Of a stretch of DNA of 64,000 nucleotides, positions 41,028-50,321 are shown one piece after another. A program made the translations under genes and the position numbers. Each line of letters starts with the position of its first letter. The stretch's first letter is position 1. Origin of the DNA: CAVZVW01 sp963778845. GTDB taxonomy: Bacteria; Actinomycetota; Actinomycetes; Actinomycetales; Kineosporiaceae. Location: positions 1,736,001 through 1,800,000 of the forward strand of contig CAVZVW010000009.1 of NCBI GenBank assembly GCA_963778845.1, in the 5' to 3' direction. The notes under the pieces were generated by a model, which made no database searches, was not told where the DNA came from, and saw nothing but the letters and a program-made list of their open reading frames with translations.

Positions 41028-42023
41028 CTGGTCATCACGGTCACGCCCAACCCGAGCCTGGACCTGACCTACCGGTTCGGGCGGGGCCTCGACCCCGACG
41101 TCGAGGTGCAGCGCGCGGACTCCGTCACGCTCGAGGCGAGCGGCAAGGGGGTCAACGTCTCCCGGGCCCTGCGGGCGGCCGGCGTCCGGACCTGCGCCGT
41201 CGCACCGGTCGCGGGTGCGACCGGCCGACACCTGGTGGAGCTGCTCGCCCGCGACGGCGTGCCTCACCTCAGCGTCGACCAGGACGGCAGCACGCGCGTG
41301 AACACCAGTGCGCTCCACCCCGGCGGAGTGACCCTGAAGCTCAATGGTCCTGGCAACGCGCTCTCGCCGGCCCAGCAGAACGCGCTCGTCGAGCGCGCGG
41401 CCGCGGCGATCGACGAGGCTCTCGTGGCCGTCGAGGGCCGGGCGGACGATGTGTGGCTCGCGGTCTGCGGCTCTCTCCCCCCCGACGTACGGCCGGACAT
41501 CGTGCGTCGACTCATCGCGGTGGCCCGGGAAGCGGGCGTGCGATGTGCGGTCGACGCCTCGGGCGATGCGCTCGCGGCCGCACTCGACGAGCCGGCACAC
41601 CTGCTGGCTCCCAACCGGGTCGAGCTCGGCGAGGTCAGCCCGGATGTGCGCGCGGCTCCGCCCGGCGTCGAGGGCCTCGCCCGGGCCGCGGCGCGCCTGG
41701 CGCGCCGGCGCGACGTCGAGCTCCTGGTGAGCCTGGGCGCCTCCGGCGCGCTATGGACCGACGGGCGTCGCACGCTGCACGCCGTCGGCCCTGCTCTGAC
41801 GCCGGTCAACACGGCCGGCGCGGGCGACGCCCTCCTCGCGGGCTGGCTCGCCGGTACCGACCCGCCGGAGCAGCGCCTCGCGCGAGCCGTCCGGTGGGGT
41901 CGTTCGGCATGTCTGTCGGCGACGACGGTCGACCCGCACCCCGGCGCCGGCGACGTCGCGCACATCCGCGTGCAGAGCCTCGGCTCCCCGCACCCGTCCG
42001 TACGAGAGGACCACCAGTCATGA
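41028..42023 (+). CDS. PfkB-family sugar kinase (1-phosphofructokinase-like)
   Basis: This ribokinase-fold kinase of the 1-phosphofructokinase/tagatose-6-phosphate kinase subgroup has 331 residues. It has VITVTPNPSLDLTYRF at the start, the substrate motif ASGKGVNVSRALRAAGV, and the catalytic NTAGAGDALLAGWLAG near the end. Between an in-frame stop (40971) and the conserved start there is no ATG, GTG or TTG; CTG 41028 is the only common alternative. Starting at the GTG at 41106 would delete the essential first strand. It is overlapped by the dehydrogenase gene (ATGA), so the two likely act in one sugar or polyol pathway. Confidence 0.88.
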   Translation: MVITVTPNPSLDLTYRFGRGLDPDVEVQRADSVTLEASGKGVNVSRALRAAGVRTCAVAPVAGATGRHLVELLARDGVPHLSVDQDGSTRVNTSALHPGGVTLKLNGPGNALSPAQQNALVERAAAAIDEALVAVEGRADDVWLAVCGSLPPDVRPDIVRRLIAVAREAGVRCAVDASGDALAAALDEPAHLLAPNRVELGEVSPDVRAAPPGVEGLARAAARLARRRDVELLVSLGASGALWTDGRRTLHAVGPALTPVNTAGAGDALLAGWLAGTDPPEQRLARAVRWGRSACLSATTVDPHPGAGDVAHIRVQSLGSPHPSVREDHQS

Positions 42024-43063
42024 CGCCCACGACCATGCGGCGCACCGTCGTCACCGCAGCCCATCTCGTCACCCTCCAGGATGTGGCCGTGCCCGCGCCG
42101 GCCGCCGGCGAGGCTCTGGTGAAGATGACTGCGGCCGGCGTCTGCGGGTCCGACGTCCACGCCGTCCATGGTCGCCATCCCTTCATCCCGCTCCCGTACG
42201 CCCCGGGCCACGAGGTGATCGGCGTCGTGCACGCGGTGGCCGACGGTGTGACCAAGGTGGACGTCGGGCAGCGGGTGGTCGTGAACCCCCCCTTGACGTG
42301 CGGGGACTGCAAGCAGTGCCGCCAGGATCGGGGGAACCTCTGCGAGAACCTGCGCTTCTTCGGGTGCGGGTACGAGCAGGGCGGCCTCGCCGACTACTTC
42401 ACGGTGCCCGCCGACCTGCTGCACGCCGTCCCCGAAGCGCTCAACGACGCTCAGGCGGTGCTCATCGAGCCGCTGTCCACGCCGGTGCACGCGGTGCGGC
42501 TCGCGGGGGACCTGCAGGGACGGGTGGTCGTCGTCCTCGGATCGGGCACGATCGGCCTCCTGGTGCTCACGGCCGCCCTGCATAACGGCGCAGCCCGGGT
42601 GGTGGTCACCGACCCCCTCGAGACCAAGCGCAGCCGGGCCCTCGACATCGGCGCCCATGCCGCGGTCGACGCGTCACGCCCCGACATGGTCCAGGCCGTC
42701 CTCGCCGAGCTCGGCGAGAGCGCCGACGTCGTGTTCGACTGCGTCGCGATCCAGCACACCGTCAGCCAGGCGATCTCGTTGGCCCTCAAGGGGGGCACCG
42801 TCGTCATCGTCGGCGTGCCCGCGGCCGACGTGTCGATCCCGCTGGCGCTGGTGCAGGACCAGCAGGTGAGGATCCAGGGCAGCGCCACGTACCTCGCCGA
42901 GGACTACCGTGAGTCCATACAGATCCTGGCCTCTGGCGGGGTGCGGCCCGAGCAGATCGTCACGGCCACATTCGGCCTGGACCGGGTCGCCGAGGCTTTC
43001 GCCGCGGCTGCCAGCGGAGAGCACATCAAGGTGATCGTGACGCCCAGCGGGTCGAACCTCTGA
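42020..43063 (+). CDS. zinc-dependent alcohol/polyol dehydrogenase
   Basis: This 347-residue medium-chain dehydrogenase/reductase has catalytic zinc ligands in GVCGSDVHAVHG and GHEVIG, the structural zinc cluster CGDCKQCRQDRGNLC, and the NAD motif VVVLGSGTIGLLVL. It resembles L-iditol/sorbitol and threonine dehydrogenases. ATG 42020 overlaps the kinase stop by 4 nt. Its product may be phosphorylated by that kinase, or the reverse. Confidence 0.92.
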   Translation: MTPTTMRRTVVTAAHLVTLQDVAVPAPAAGEALVKMTAAGVCGSDVHAVHGRHPFIPLPYAPGHEVIGVVHAVADGVTKVDVGQRVVVNPPLTCGDCKQCRQDRGNLCENLRFFGCGYEQGGLADYFTVPADLLHAVPEALNDAQAVLIEPLSTPVHAVRLAGDLQGRVVVVLGSGTIGLLVLTAALHNGAARVVVTDPLETKRSRALDIGAHAAVDASRPDMVQAVLAELGESADVVFDCVAIQHTVSQAISLALKGGTVVIVGVPAADVSIPLALVQDQQVRIQGSATYLAEDYRESIQILASGGVRPEQIVTATFGLDRVAEAFAAAASGEHIKVIVTPSGSNL

Positions 43064-43089
43064 GGTCGATCGCCGACCGGGCCCGAGCC

Positions 43090-44286
43090 TCACGCCTGCC
43101 TTTCGGGCAAGCCCCAGCCCCCCAGCACCGACTCCGGGTCCAGCGCATCGACGGGCGGCGGCGTGGGACGGGCTACGGGGGTCCGCGAGAATCTCGGCGC
43201 CGGACTGGGTTGGACGACGCCGTCGACGACCTGGAAGGACGCGCGCTCAACGAGCTGCGGGTAGGCGGTGGCCTCCTCGAAGGTGAGCACGGGCGCCACG
43301 CACGCATCCGTGGACTCGAAGACGGCCGCCCACTCGTCCCTCGCCCGCGTGGCGAACGCCTCGGAGAGCATCTCGCGCAGGTGCGGCCAGGCAGCGCGGT
43401 CGTGCTGGGCCTGAGCGGCAGCCGGGTCCAGACCCAGGCCCTCGAGCAGCATGGCGAAGAACCGTGGCTCGATCGCGCCGACGGCGACCCATCGACCGTC
43501 TGCACAGGCGTACGTGTCGTAGAAGGGAGCAGCGCCGTCGAGGAGGTTGGACTCCCGCTCGTCGGACCAGAGACCAGCGCCACGCAGGCTCCACACCAGC
43601 TGCGACAGCACCCCGACCCCCTCGACCATCGCGACGTCGACCACCTGACCTCGGCCCGACGTGCTCCGCTCCACGAGCGCGGCGAGCACGCCCGCCACCA
43701 GGAACATCGAGCCACCGCCGTAGTCCGCCACGAGGTTCAGAGGCGGGGCCGGGCGCCGGCCGGCGCGGCCCATGGCGTGTAGTACCCCGGTCACGGCCAA
43801 GTAGGTGATGTCGTGCCCCGCCCTGTCGGCCATGGGGCCCGTCTGCCCCCAACCCGTCATGCGGGCATAGACCAGGCGCTCGTTGTGGGCGCGGCAGTCG
43901 GCCGGGCCGATGCCGAGCCGCTCGGCGACGCCGGGGCGCATGCCCTCCAGCAGCACGTCGGCAACGCCGGCGAGTCTGACCACGACGTCGCGGCCTTCGG
44001 GTGTCGCCAGGTCGGCCTCGACACAGCGACGGCCACGCAGAACCTGGTCTCTCGTCCCCTGGGGGAGCAGGCCGCTGCTTCCTCCGGTGCGTTCCACGCG
44101 CACCACGTCGGCACCCAGATCCGCCAGAACCATGGCTGCGTGCGGCGCGGGGCCGACCCCTGCCAGCTCGAGTACCTTCAGCCCGACCAGCGGTCCCCCG
44201 GTCACGGCTACGCCCCCCGGTGCGAGGGCAGCACCAGCATCACTCGATCGAGCAGACGGGGCAGCAGCGTCGTCCGTCGTTGACAC
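43090..44286 (-). CDS. CaiB/BaiF family CoA-transferase (acyl-CoA racemase-like)
   Basis: This 398-residue family III CoA-transferase resembles alpha-methylacyl-CoA racemase. It shows GLKVLELAGVGPAPHAAMVLADLGADVVRVER with the conserved Asp region, GRRCVEADLATPEGRDVV, and DITYLAVTGVLHAMG. GTG 44286 has GGAGG upstream and gives a short Ala/Asp-rich tail before the fold. It stands alone and is convergent with the dehydrogenase. Confidence 0.9.
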   Translation of the reverse strand: MSTTDDAAAPSARSSDAGAALAPGGVAVTGGPLVGLKVLELAGVGPAPHAAMVLADLGADVVRVERTGGSSGLLPQGTRDQVLRGRRCVEADLATPEGRDVVVRLAGVADVLLEGMRPGVAERLGIGPADCRAHNERLVYARMTGWGQTGPMADRAGHDITYLAVTGVLHAMGRAGRRPAPPLNLVADYGGGSMFLVAGVLAALVERSTSGRGQVVDVAMVEGVGVLSQLVWSLRGAGLWSDERESNLLDGAAPFYDTYACADGRWVAVGAIEPRFFAMLLEGLGLDPAAAQAQHDRAAWPHLREMLSEAFATRARDEWAAVFESTDACVAPVLTFEEATAYPQLVERASFQVVDGVVQPSPAPRFSRTPVARPTPPPVDALDPESVLGGWGLPERQA

Positions 44287-44410
44287 GTCAGCCTCCTGTG
44301 GCCGACGCCACCGTCGATGCACTCCAGAGGTCCCGGGTGGGGCCGCTTCCCGGCCTTGACACTAGGCAGGTCGCGCAAAGCGGGCAACCAGGCGAGGGCT
44401 GGAGGCGACG

Positions 44411-44983
44411 ATGACGAGACCGACTCCGGGCGACGAGACCGAGATCCGCTTCCAGCGCATCATCGCGGCCGACCCCAGCCTGCGTGCCCTGGCCGCCAGA
44501 GCGCGGGCGGCTGGCTTCCCAGCATCCTCGACGCTCGTATGCCTGCTCGCGGCCCTCGTCGCGGGCATGGCGACCGACCCCAGCCTCGCAACTGTCGTGG
44601 CCGTCACGGCGCTCGTGCTGCTCGGCGCGGTTGGAGCCCTTACTGCGATAGGGAACCTCGAGGCGGCGGCCACCGTGCTGCGTGGCGCACGTTGGACTCT
44701 GGTAGCCCTTGTCGTCACGGCCGCACTGGCGACCGGGCCCGTGGGACCCGATACAAGCTCCTCAGAATGGACGCCGTGGCCCGGTGCGCGCGACGGCTCG
44801 TCCGCGCCCCGCCCGGCGTCCGGCATCGGGGCGCCACGCGGCCGCACGGGGGTCGCTGCGTCCCGGGCCGACTCGGGCGTTCAGCGCGGCACACGCGCTG
44901 GCGCTGGCACCGGCATCGGCACCGGCGCTGGCACAGACCCGGGCACTGGCACCGACTCCGATGCCTCGCCGGCCAATCGCTGA
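44411..44983 (+). CDS. small membrane protein with Gly/Thr-rich tail
   Basis: No family recognised. The 190 residues start with a charged helix (DETEIRFQRIIAADPSLRALAARARAAG), followed by two or three hydrophobic helices (about 42-60, 62-82, 92-110). A low-complexity tail of Gly-Thr-Gly-Ala repeats from about residue 150 follows, encoded by imperfect 12-bp repeats. A GGAGG ribosome-binding site precedes ATG 44411. Confidence 0.6.
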   Translation: MTRPTPGDETEIRFQRIIAADPSLRALAARARAAGFPASSTLVCLLAALVAGMATDPSLATVVAVTALVLLGAVGALTAIGNLEAAATVLRGARWTLVALVVTAALATGPVGPDTSSSEWTPWPGARDGSSAPRPASGIGAPRGRTGVAASRADSGVQRGTRAGAGTGIGTGAGTDPGTGTDSDASPANR

Positions 44984-45106
44984 CGTCCTCACCTCAGGCG
45001 CCTCACCCACGCCCGCCGCCCGTCGCCCACGACGTTCTCCACGGATCCCGCAGCTTTCTCTCGCTTCGCCGCCGCTGGCGAGTGCTCGGGTTGGGTGCAG
45101 TGCAGC

Positions 45107-45137
45107 ATGCTTTGCATTGCAGGCAGATCCGCAACAC
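45107..45137 (+). repeat. 31-nt dispersed repeat, copy E
   Basis: Reads GCTTTGCATTGCAGGC then a variable stretch and CGCAACAC. It is preceded by GTGCAGTGCAGCATGC, making a locally self-complementary region. Confidence 0.85.
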
Positions 45138-45221
45138 TCGACGGTTGACGACGCCCGTCAGGTTGCCACCGGCGGACCGCCAGGCTCGCTGACGTCGGGC
45201 GCAGCGGGCGCTATGTGCGGC

Positions 45222-45252
45222 GCGCTTTGCATTGCACGCAGATCCGCAACAC
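45222..45252 (+). repeat. 31-nt dispersed repeat, copy F
   Basis: Reads GCTTTGCATTGCACGC, then AGATC and CGCAACAC. It differs from copy E at very few positions. Confidence 0.85.
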
Positions 45253-45356
45253 GACCCGGGCCGCAGTCGACGCCAAAGGCGTCGTCAGTGATCGCTGGAT
45301 GAGCGCCGACGGAGACCCGCCTCCGGGCTGTCATTCCGCCGGCAGTCGCCAACCGT

Positions 45357-45387
45357 GTGTTGCGTACGCGCGTGCAGTGCAAAGCAC
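45357..45387 (-). repeat. 31-nt dispersed repeat, copy G (inverted)
   Basis: The minus strand reads GCTTTGCACTGCACGC and ends CGCAACAC. It is inverted relative to E and F. Confidence 0.85.
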
Positions 45388-45513
45388 GGCGCACACGACA
45401 GGCGGGCCGTGGGGGGCTGAGGCGCACGGGCAGCGGGAGGCGGACGGGGCGGCGGGGACCGGCGGGCGACAAGGATGCGCCGGCGGCCGGGGATGCGCGG
45501 GCGCCACCCAAGC

Positions 45514-46671
45514 TCACGTCGCAACGTCCACCCACGACCCGGTACGAGCCGAGTCCTGCATTGCCTCCAATGCGAGCGCGCTGGCTACCGCGTCGTCGAT
45601 GGTGGCGCCCAGCGGCCGGCCCTCCGCGATGGACCCGATGAAGGCGGCCCCCTCGACCACCTTCAGGTCGTCGTAGCCCATGGCCAAGCCAGCGCCAGGC
45701 TGGAAGGCAGCCAGGGCGCCGTCCGCCGGGGTTGCGAAGGCGGTGGTGACGAACTGGTCGGCATAGTTCTCGCCGCTGGACTGCTCGAGCTCGCCCATGC
45801 GACGGAAGTCCCACCGCAGGATGCCTTTCGTGCCGTGCACCTCGAACCCGTAGTTGCACTGCTCGCCGACGGCGACGCGACTGGACTCCAGCATGACGCG
45901 CGCCCCCGACCTCGTGCGGATCATGCACCCGAGGTAGTCCTCGTTCTCGACGTCGGCCAGGTCGCCGCTCCCGCCGATCGCGTAGTGGCTGGTCGTGCCG
46001 CCGGCTCGCGGCCGCCGGGGGATGAACACCGCTGTGTCGGCTACCAGCCGCTCGAGGTCACCCAGCAGGTAGCGGACAAGGTCGACACCATGGCTGACAA
46101 GGTCGCCGAGAACCCCCGGCCCGCCGAGTGCCCTCTCGAAACGCCACGACAGCACTCCGAGGGGGTGCGCCGCGTAGTCGCTGAACAGGCGGAAGCGGGC
46201 ATGCGTGAGGACTCCCAGTGATCCCTCCGCGATCATTCGGCGAGCGCGTTCGACAGCAGGGGCATTGCGGTAGTTGAACCCGACGCAGGACTGCACCCCC
46301 GCACCATGCACGGCCCGGGAGACGGTACGGGCGTCGTCTGCGCTCAGGCCCACCGGCTTCTCGATCCACAGGTGCTTGCCGGCCGCGGCGACCGCGGCGC
46401 CGACCTCACGGTGCAAGGCGTTGGGTGCCGTCACGCTGACGGCCTGGACGGCTGGGTCCACGAGCACCTCTCGCCAGTCCTCCACGGCCCGTTCGAACCT
46501 GAACCGGTCGACCGCCTCGGCGCGCCGGTCGGGCTCGGAGTCCGCCACCGCCACCAGTCGAGGCCGTGGCAGGTTCGGGTAATGGTGCGGCAAACGCAGG
46601 TACGCCTGTGAGTGCACCCGTCCCATCCACCCGAAGCCGACCACCGCGACGCCGATGTCCGCGCGGGACAT
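45514..46671 (-). CDS. Gfo/Idh/MocA-family oxidoreductase (inositol-type)
   Basis: This 385-residue NAD-dependent dehydrogenase has Rossmann motif VAVVGFGWMGRVHSQAY and catalytic loop HLWIEKPVGLSADDA. GFNYRNAPAVERARRMI and YLGCMIRTRSGARVMLES follow in the substrate domain. It resembles myo-inositol 2-dehydrogenase relatives. ATG 46671 overlaps the isomerase stop (ATGA). Both are repressed, presumably, by the divergent LacI regulator. Confidence 0.9.
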   Translation of the reverse strand: MSRADIGVAVVGFGWMGRVHSQAYLRLPHHYPNLPRPRLVAVADSEPDRRAEAVDRFRFERAVEDWREVLVDPAVQAVSVTAPNALHREVGAAVAAAGKHLWIEKPVGLSADDARTVSRAVHGAGVQSCVGFNYRNAPAVERARRMIAEGSLGVLTHARFRLFSDYAAHPLGVLSWRFERALGGPGVLGDLVSHGVDLVRYLLGDLERLVADTAVFIPRRPRAGGTTSHYAIGGSGDLADVENEDYLGCMIRTRSGARVMLESSRVAVGEQCNYGFEVHGTKGILRWDFRRMGELEQSSGENYADQFVTTAFATPADGALAAFQPGAGLAMGYDDLKVVEGAAFIGSIAEGRPLGATIDDAVASALALEAMQDSARTGSWVDVAT

Positions 46672-47564
46672 CAGGCCGCCTCGTGCACCGTCGCGGCGAG
46701 GAAGTCCAGACTTCGACGGACGTCCAGCATCGGCCCGACCCCGGCAGCCGGCTCCGCCAGCAGGGCGCTGTCCTGCTCCAGGACGTACCAGCCCTGGTAC
46801 CCGGTGGCCTCGAGCGTGCGGACGAAGGCGGCGATGTCGAGGTCCCCGTCGCCGAGCGGGGTGTAAAGACCCTCGCGCACGGCTTCCATGTAGCTGACCT
46901 GGGCGGAGGTGACCTTGTCGGCCACCGAGCGCCGCACGTCCTTCAGATGCACGTGCGCGATCCGGTCGCTGTGGCGGCGCAACAGGTCGAGCGGGTCGGT
47001 CCCGCCGATGAGGAGGTGGCCCGTGTCCACGCACAGGTCGATGTCGCTCATGGCGATCAGGCGTTCCACGCTCGCGGAGTCCTCGACGGCGGTACCCACG
47101 TGCGGGTGCAGCGTGCAGCGCAGGCCCACTTCCGCGGCGACCGCACGAAGGCGGCGCAGGGTGATCGCAAGGATGTCCCACTCGGCGTCGGTGAGGACCA
47201 CCTTGGCGTCATAGCTTCCGTCGGTCGACCGGGCAGCGAGGACCACGACCTCGCCCCCGCCGTCCTTCAGGGTCCGCATCGCCTGGGTCGCCTCGGTCAG
47301 GTCGAGGTCGGCGTCGACGTGCATGGGGACAGGCAGGAACCCGCCGATGAGGCGCAGCCCGTGGTCGGACAGCGTGGCGCGAACCGCCGCCGGATCGGCG
47401 CCGAGGTAGCCGGTCGGGCCGAGCTCGGTCGCTCGAATGCCCAGGGCGGCCATCTCGCCGAGCACTCGGTTCGGGCTCAGCTCGTGTCCCCACCCGGGCG
47501 CTTCGCAGACGCCCCAGGAGATCGGGGCGGCCCCCACGCGGTCGGCCAGCCGGACGTGCGCCAT
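46671..47564 (-). CDS. TIM-barrel isomerase/inosose dehydratase-like enzyme
   Basis: This 297-residue AP-endonuclease-2-type barrel begins with the inosose-dehydratase-like IAPISWGVCE pattern (GAAPISWGVCEAPGWGHEL). It shows LRCTLHPHVGTAVED, IDLCVDTGHLLIGGTDP, IAHVHLKDV and GWYVLEQDSAL. ATG 47564 follows an AGGAGGT ribosome-binding site, which rules out the longer upstream frame. It is the first gene after the promoter and operator at 47618-47674. Confidence 0.92.
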   Translation of the reverse strand: MAHVRLADRVGAAPISWGVCEAPGWGHELSPNRVLGEMAALGIRATELGPTGYLGADPAAVRATLSDHGLRLIGGFLPVPMHVDADLDLTEATQAMRTLKDGGGEVVVLAARSTDGSYDAKVVLTDAEWDILAITLRRLRAVAAEVGLRCTLHPHVGTAVEDSASVERLIAMSDIDLCVDTGHLLIGGTDPLDLLRRHSDRIAHVHLKDVRRSVADKVTSAQVSYMEAVREGLYTPLGDGDLDIAAFVRTLEATGYQGWYVLEQDSALLAEPAAGVGPMLDVRRSLDFLAATVHEAA

Positions 47565-47617
47565 TCGTACCTCCTGGGAAGGGGGCAGCACTCGTGACGA
47601 AGCCGCCAGGGTGATGC

Positions 47618-47641
47618 CAGGACTAGAGCGCTCTAGTCCTG
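47618..47641. promoter_or_regulatory. 24-bp perfect palindromic LacI operator
   Basis: Positions 47618-47641 form a perfect palindrome with core ACTAGAGCGCTCTAGT; its centre GAGCGCTC is the classic LacI-family half-site pair. It begins 5 nt downstream of the -10 of the minus-strand promoter, covering the transcription start. Cognate regulator: the LacI protein at 47720. Confidence 0.88.
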
Positions 47642-47645
47642 ACCG

Positions 47646-47674
47646 AGTATCATTGGGCGGCTGTCCCCTGTCAA
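47646..47674 (-). promoter_or_regulatory. promoter of the isomerase/dehydrogenase operon
   Basis: On the minus strand TTGACA (47674-47669) and GATACT (47651-47646) are separated by 17 bp. This near-consensus promoter fires straight into the palindromic operator. Confidence 0.8.
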
Positions 47675-47719
47675 CGCCGCAAGGCCGGCGGCCGGATCCC
47701 GCGAAGAAGGGTGGTGACG

Positions 47720-48751
47720 ATGTCGCAGACCAACGCCCCCGGGGCCGCTCGACGTCCCACCCTGGAGGACGTCGCGGCGCAGGCGGGGGTGTCGCGTGCT
47801 CTGGTGTCGATCGTGATGCGCGAGGCACCCGGCGCGAGCGCCGAGACCCGCACGCGCGTCCAGGCGGTCGCGGAGGGCCTCGGCTACCGACCCGACCGCC
47901 GGGCACGCCTGCTGGCTCGGCAGCGCACCCGGCTGCTCGGCGTCACGATGCAGCCCGGGCACCCCTTTCACGCCGACCTCGTCACCGGGTTGTACTCCGC
48001 AGCCGAGCGCCACGGTTACGAGCTCGTCCTCAGCGCGACCACCCCCCGCCGCGACGCCGGCCGCGCCGTCGAGACGCTGCTCGACTACCGCTGCGAGGGG
48101 CTCGTGCTGCTGACCCCGGAGGTCGCGGCGACGCGGCTGGCCGCTCTCGCGAGGACGGTGGCCGTGGTTGTCGTGGGTCGCGAGGTCCGGCAGGCGGTGG
48201 ACGTCGTCCGCACGGCCGACGCCCAGGGCGTCGAGCAGGCCGTGGACCACCTCTGCGCGTTGGGTCATCTCGAGATCGCGCACGTGGACGGCGCCCGCGC
48301 GGCCTCCAGCGGGCAGCGACGGCGCGGGTACCGCTCGGCGATGGCCCGTCGCGGGTTGGCCGGGCTCTCCAGGGTCGTGACAGGCGGTCAGACGGAGGAG
48401 GACGGCGCCCGGGCCGGTCGCGTGCTGCTCGCCGAGGGCCTGCCCACGGCGGTGGTCTGCTACAACGACCGGTGCGCGGTCGGCATGCTCGACGTGCTGA
48501 TCCGCTCGGGTGTCTCAGTGCCGGGTCAGGTGTCCGTGGTGGGCTACGACGACAGCCAGCTCGCACGCCTGTCGCACATCAACCTCACCAGCGTCGCCCA
48601 GGACGTCGACCGGATGGCCGAGCTCGCCGTCCAGCGTCTCGTCGCTCGCATCGAGGGCCACCCGCGCGAGGTCGGCACAGCGGCTCAGGAGACCGTGCTG
48701 CCGCCGCGGCTCGTGGTGCGCACGAGCACCGGGCCTGTCCAGGGTCGCTAG
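47720..48751 (+). CDS. LacI-family transcriptional regulator
   Basis: This 343-residue repressor has HTH PTLEDVAAQAGVSRALVSIVMREAPGAS, hinge RARLLARQRTRLLGVT, and a complete sugar-sensor domain ending VVGYDDSQLARLSHINLTSV. ATG 47720 is preceded by GAAGAAGG; GTG codons at 47711 and 47714 are alternatives. It is divergent from the isomerase operon and most likely binds the 47618-47641 palindrome. Confidence 0.93.
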   Translation: MSQTNAPGAARRPTLEDVAAQAGVSRALVSIVMREAPGASAETRTRVQAVAEGLGYRPDRRARLLARQRTRLLGVTMQPGHPFHADLVTGLYSAAERHGYELVLSATTPRRDAGRAVETLLDYRCEGLVLLTPEVAATRLAALARTVAVVVVGREVRQAVDVVRTADAQGVEQAVDHLCALGHLEIAHVDGARAASSGQRRRGYRSAMARRGLAGLSRVVTGGQTEEDGARAGRVLLAEGLPTAVVCYNDRCAVGMLDVLIRSGVSVPGQVSVVGYDDSQLARLSHINLTSVAQDVDRMAELAVQRLVARIEGHPREVGTAAQETVLPPRLVVRTSTGPVQGR

Positions 48752-48790
48752 CGGGGTCGCTAGCGGGGTCGCTAGCGGGGTCGCGAGCGG
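48743..48790. repeat. four 12-bp tandem repeats at the LacI stop
   Basis: Units of GGTCGCTAGCGG begin at 48743, 48755, 48767 and 48779 (the last reads GGTCGCGAGCGG). The TAG inside the first unit is the regulator's stop. A palindrome GGGTCGCGACCC follows, and the convergent acyl-CoA dehydrogenase gene ends 40 nt on. Confidence 0.88.
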
Positions 48791-48829
48791 GGTCGCGACC
48801 CGTAGCCGGCGCCGCGTGGGCCGGTGCGG

Positions 48830-50053
<1,224 letters not shown>

Positions 50054-50087
50054 TGCTCCTCCGTCGCGAGACGCCGGTGTCTCGGGC

Positions 50088-50261
50088 TCAGCGGGGGACG
50101 TCGGACGGCGCGGACCGGCCGCCGCGGGCACCCTGCATGCGGGCGTCGTCCCCCGGGTCACCCGGTGTGCAGCACGACCGTGCGCGCACCCGACCGGTGA
50201 TCGCACCGACGGCGAGCGCGACGACGAAGGCAAGCACAAGCCCGCCGAAGACCCACCTCAT
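50088..50261 (-). CDS. 57-residue single-pass membrane protein
   Basis: ATG 50261 opens a 57-codon frame: a transmembrane helix (WVFGGLVLAFVVALAVGAIT, residues 3-22), a basic stretch with two adjacent cysteines (RVRARSCC), and a hydrophilic tail. The layout follows the positive-inside rule, with the C-terminus cytoplasmic. A GGAG ribosome-binding site lies 6 nt upstream. It shares a strand with the acyl-CoA dehydrogenase (35 nt) and may be co-transcribed. Function unknown. Confidence 0.6.
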   Translation of the reverse strand: MRWVFGGLVLAFVVALAVGAITGRVRARSCCTPGDPGDDARMQGARGGRSAPSDVPR

Positions 50262-50321
50262 CGCACGCTCCGCTCAACGGGACGGCCCGAGCTGCCAACA
50301 GTACCCGCCGCGGCTCCCAGC

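Larger units (their letters stand above)
44984..45513. other. gene-free region carrying three 31-nt repeats
   Basis: This 530-nt spacer between two convergent genes contains copies E, F and G of the dispersed 31-nt repeat. I see no protein-like frame or RNA gene. Confidence 0.65.

Noticed and set aside
43064..43089. Terminator between alcohol dehydrogenase and CoA-transferase genes
   Set aside because: Only a 5-bp GGTCG/CGACC stem is possible and no U-tract follows.
44356..44361. TTGACA as -35 of the small membrane protein gene
   Set aside because: No acceptable -10 element lies 16-19 bp downstream.
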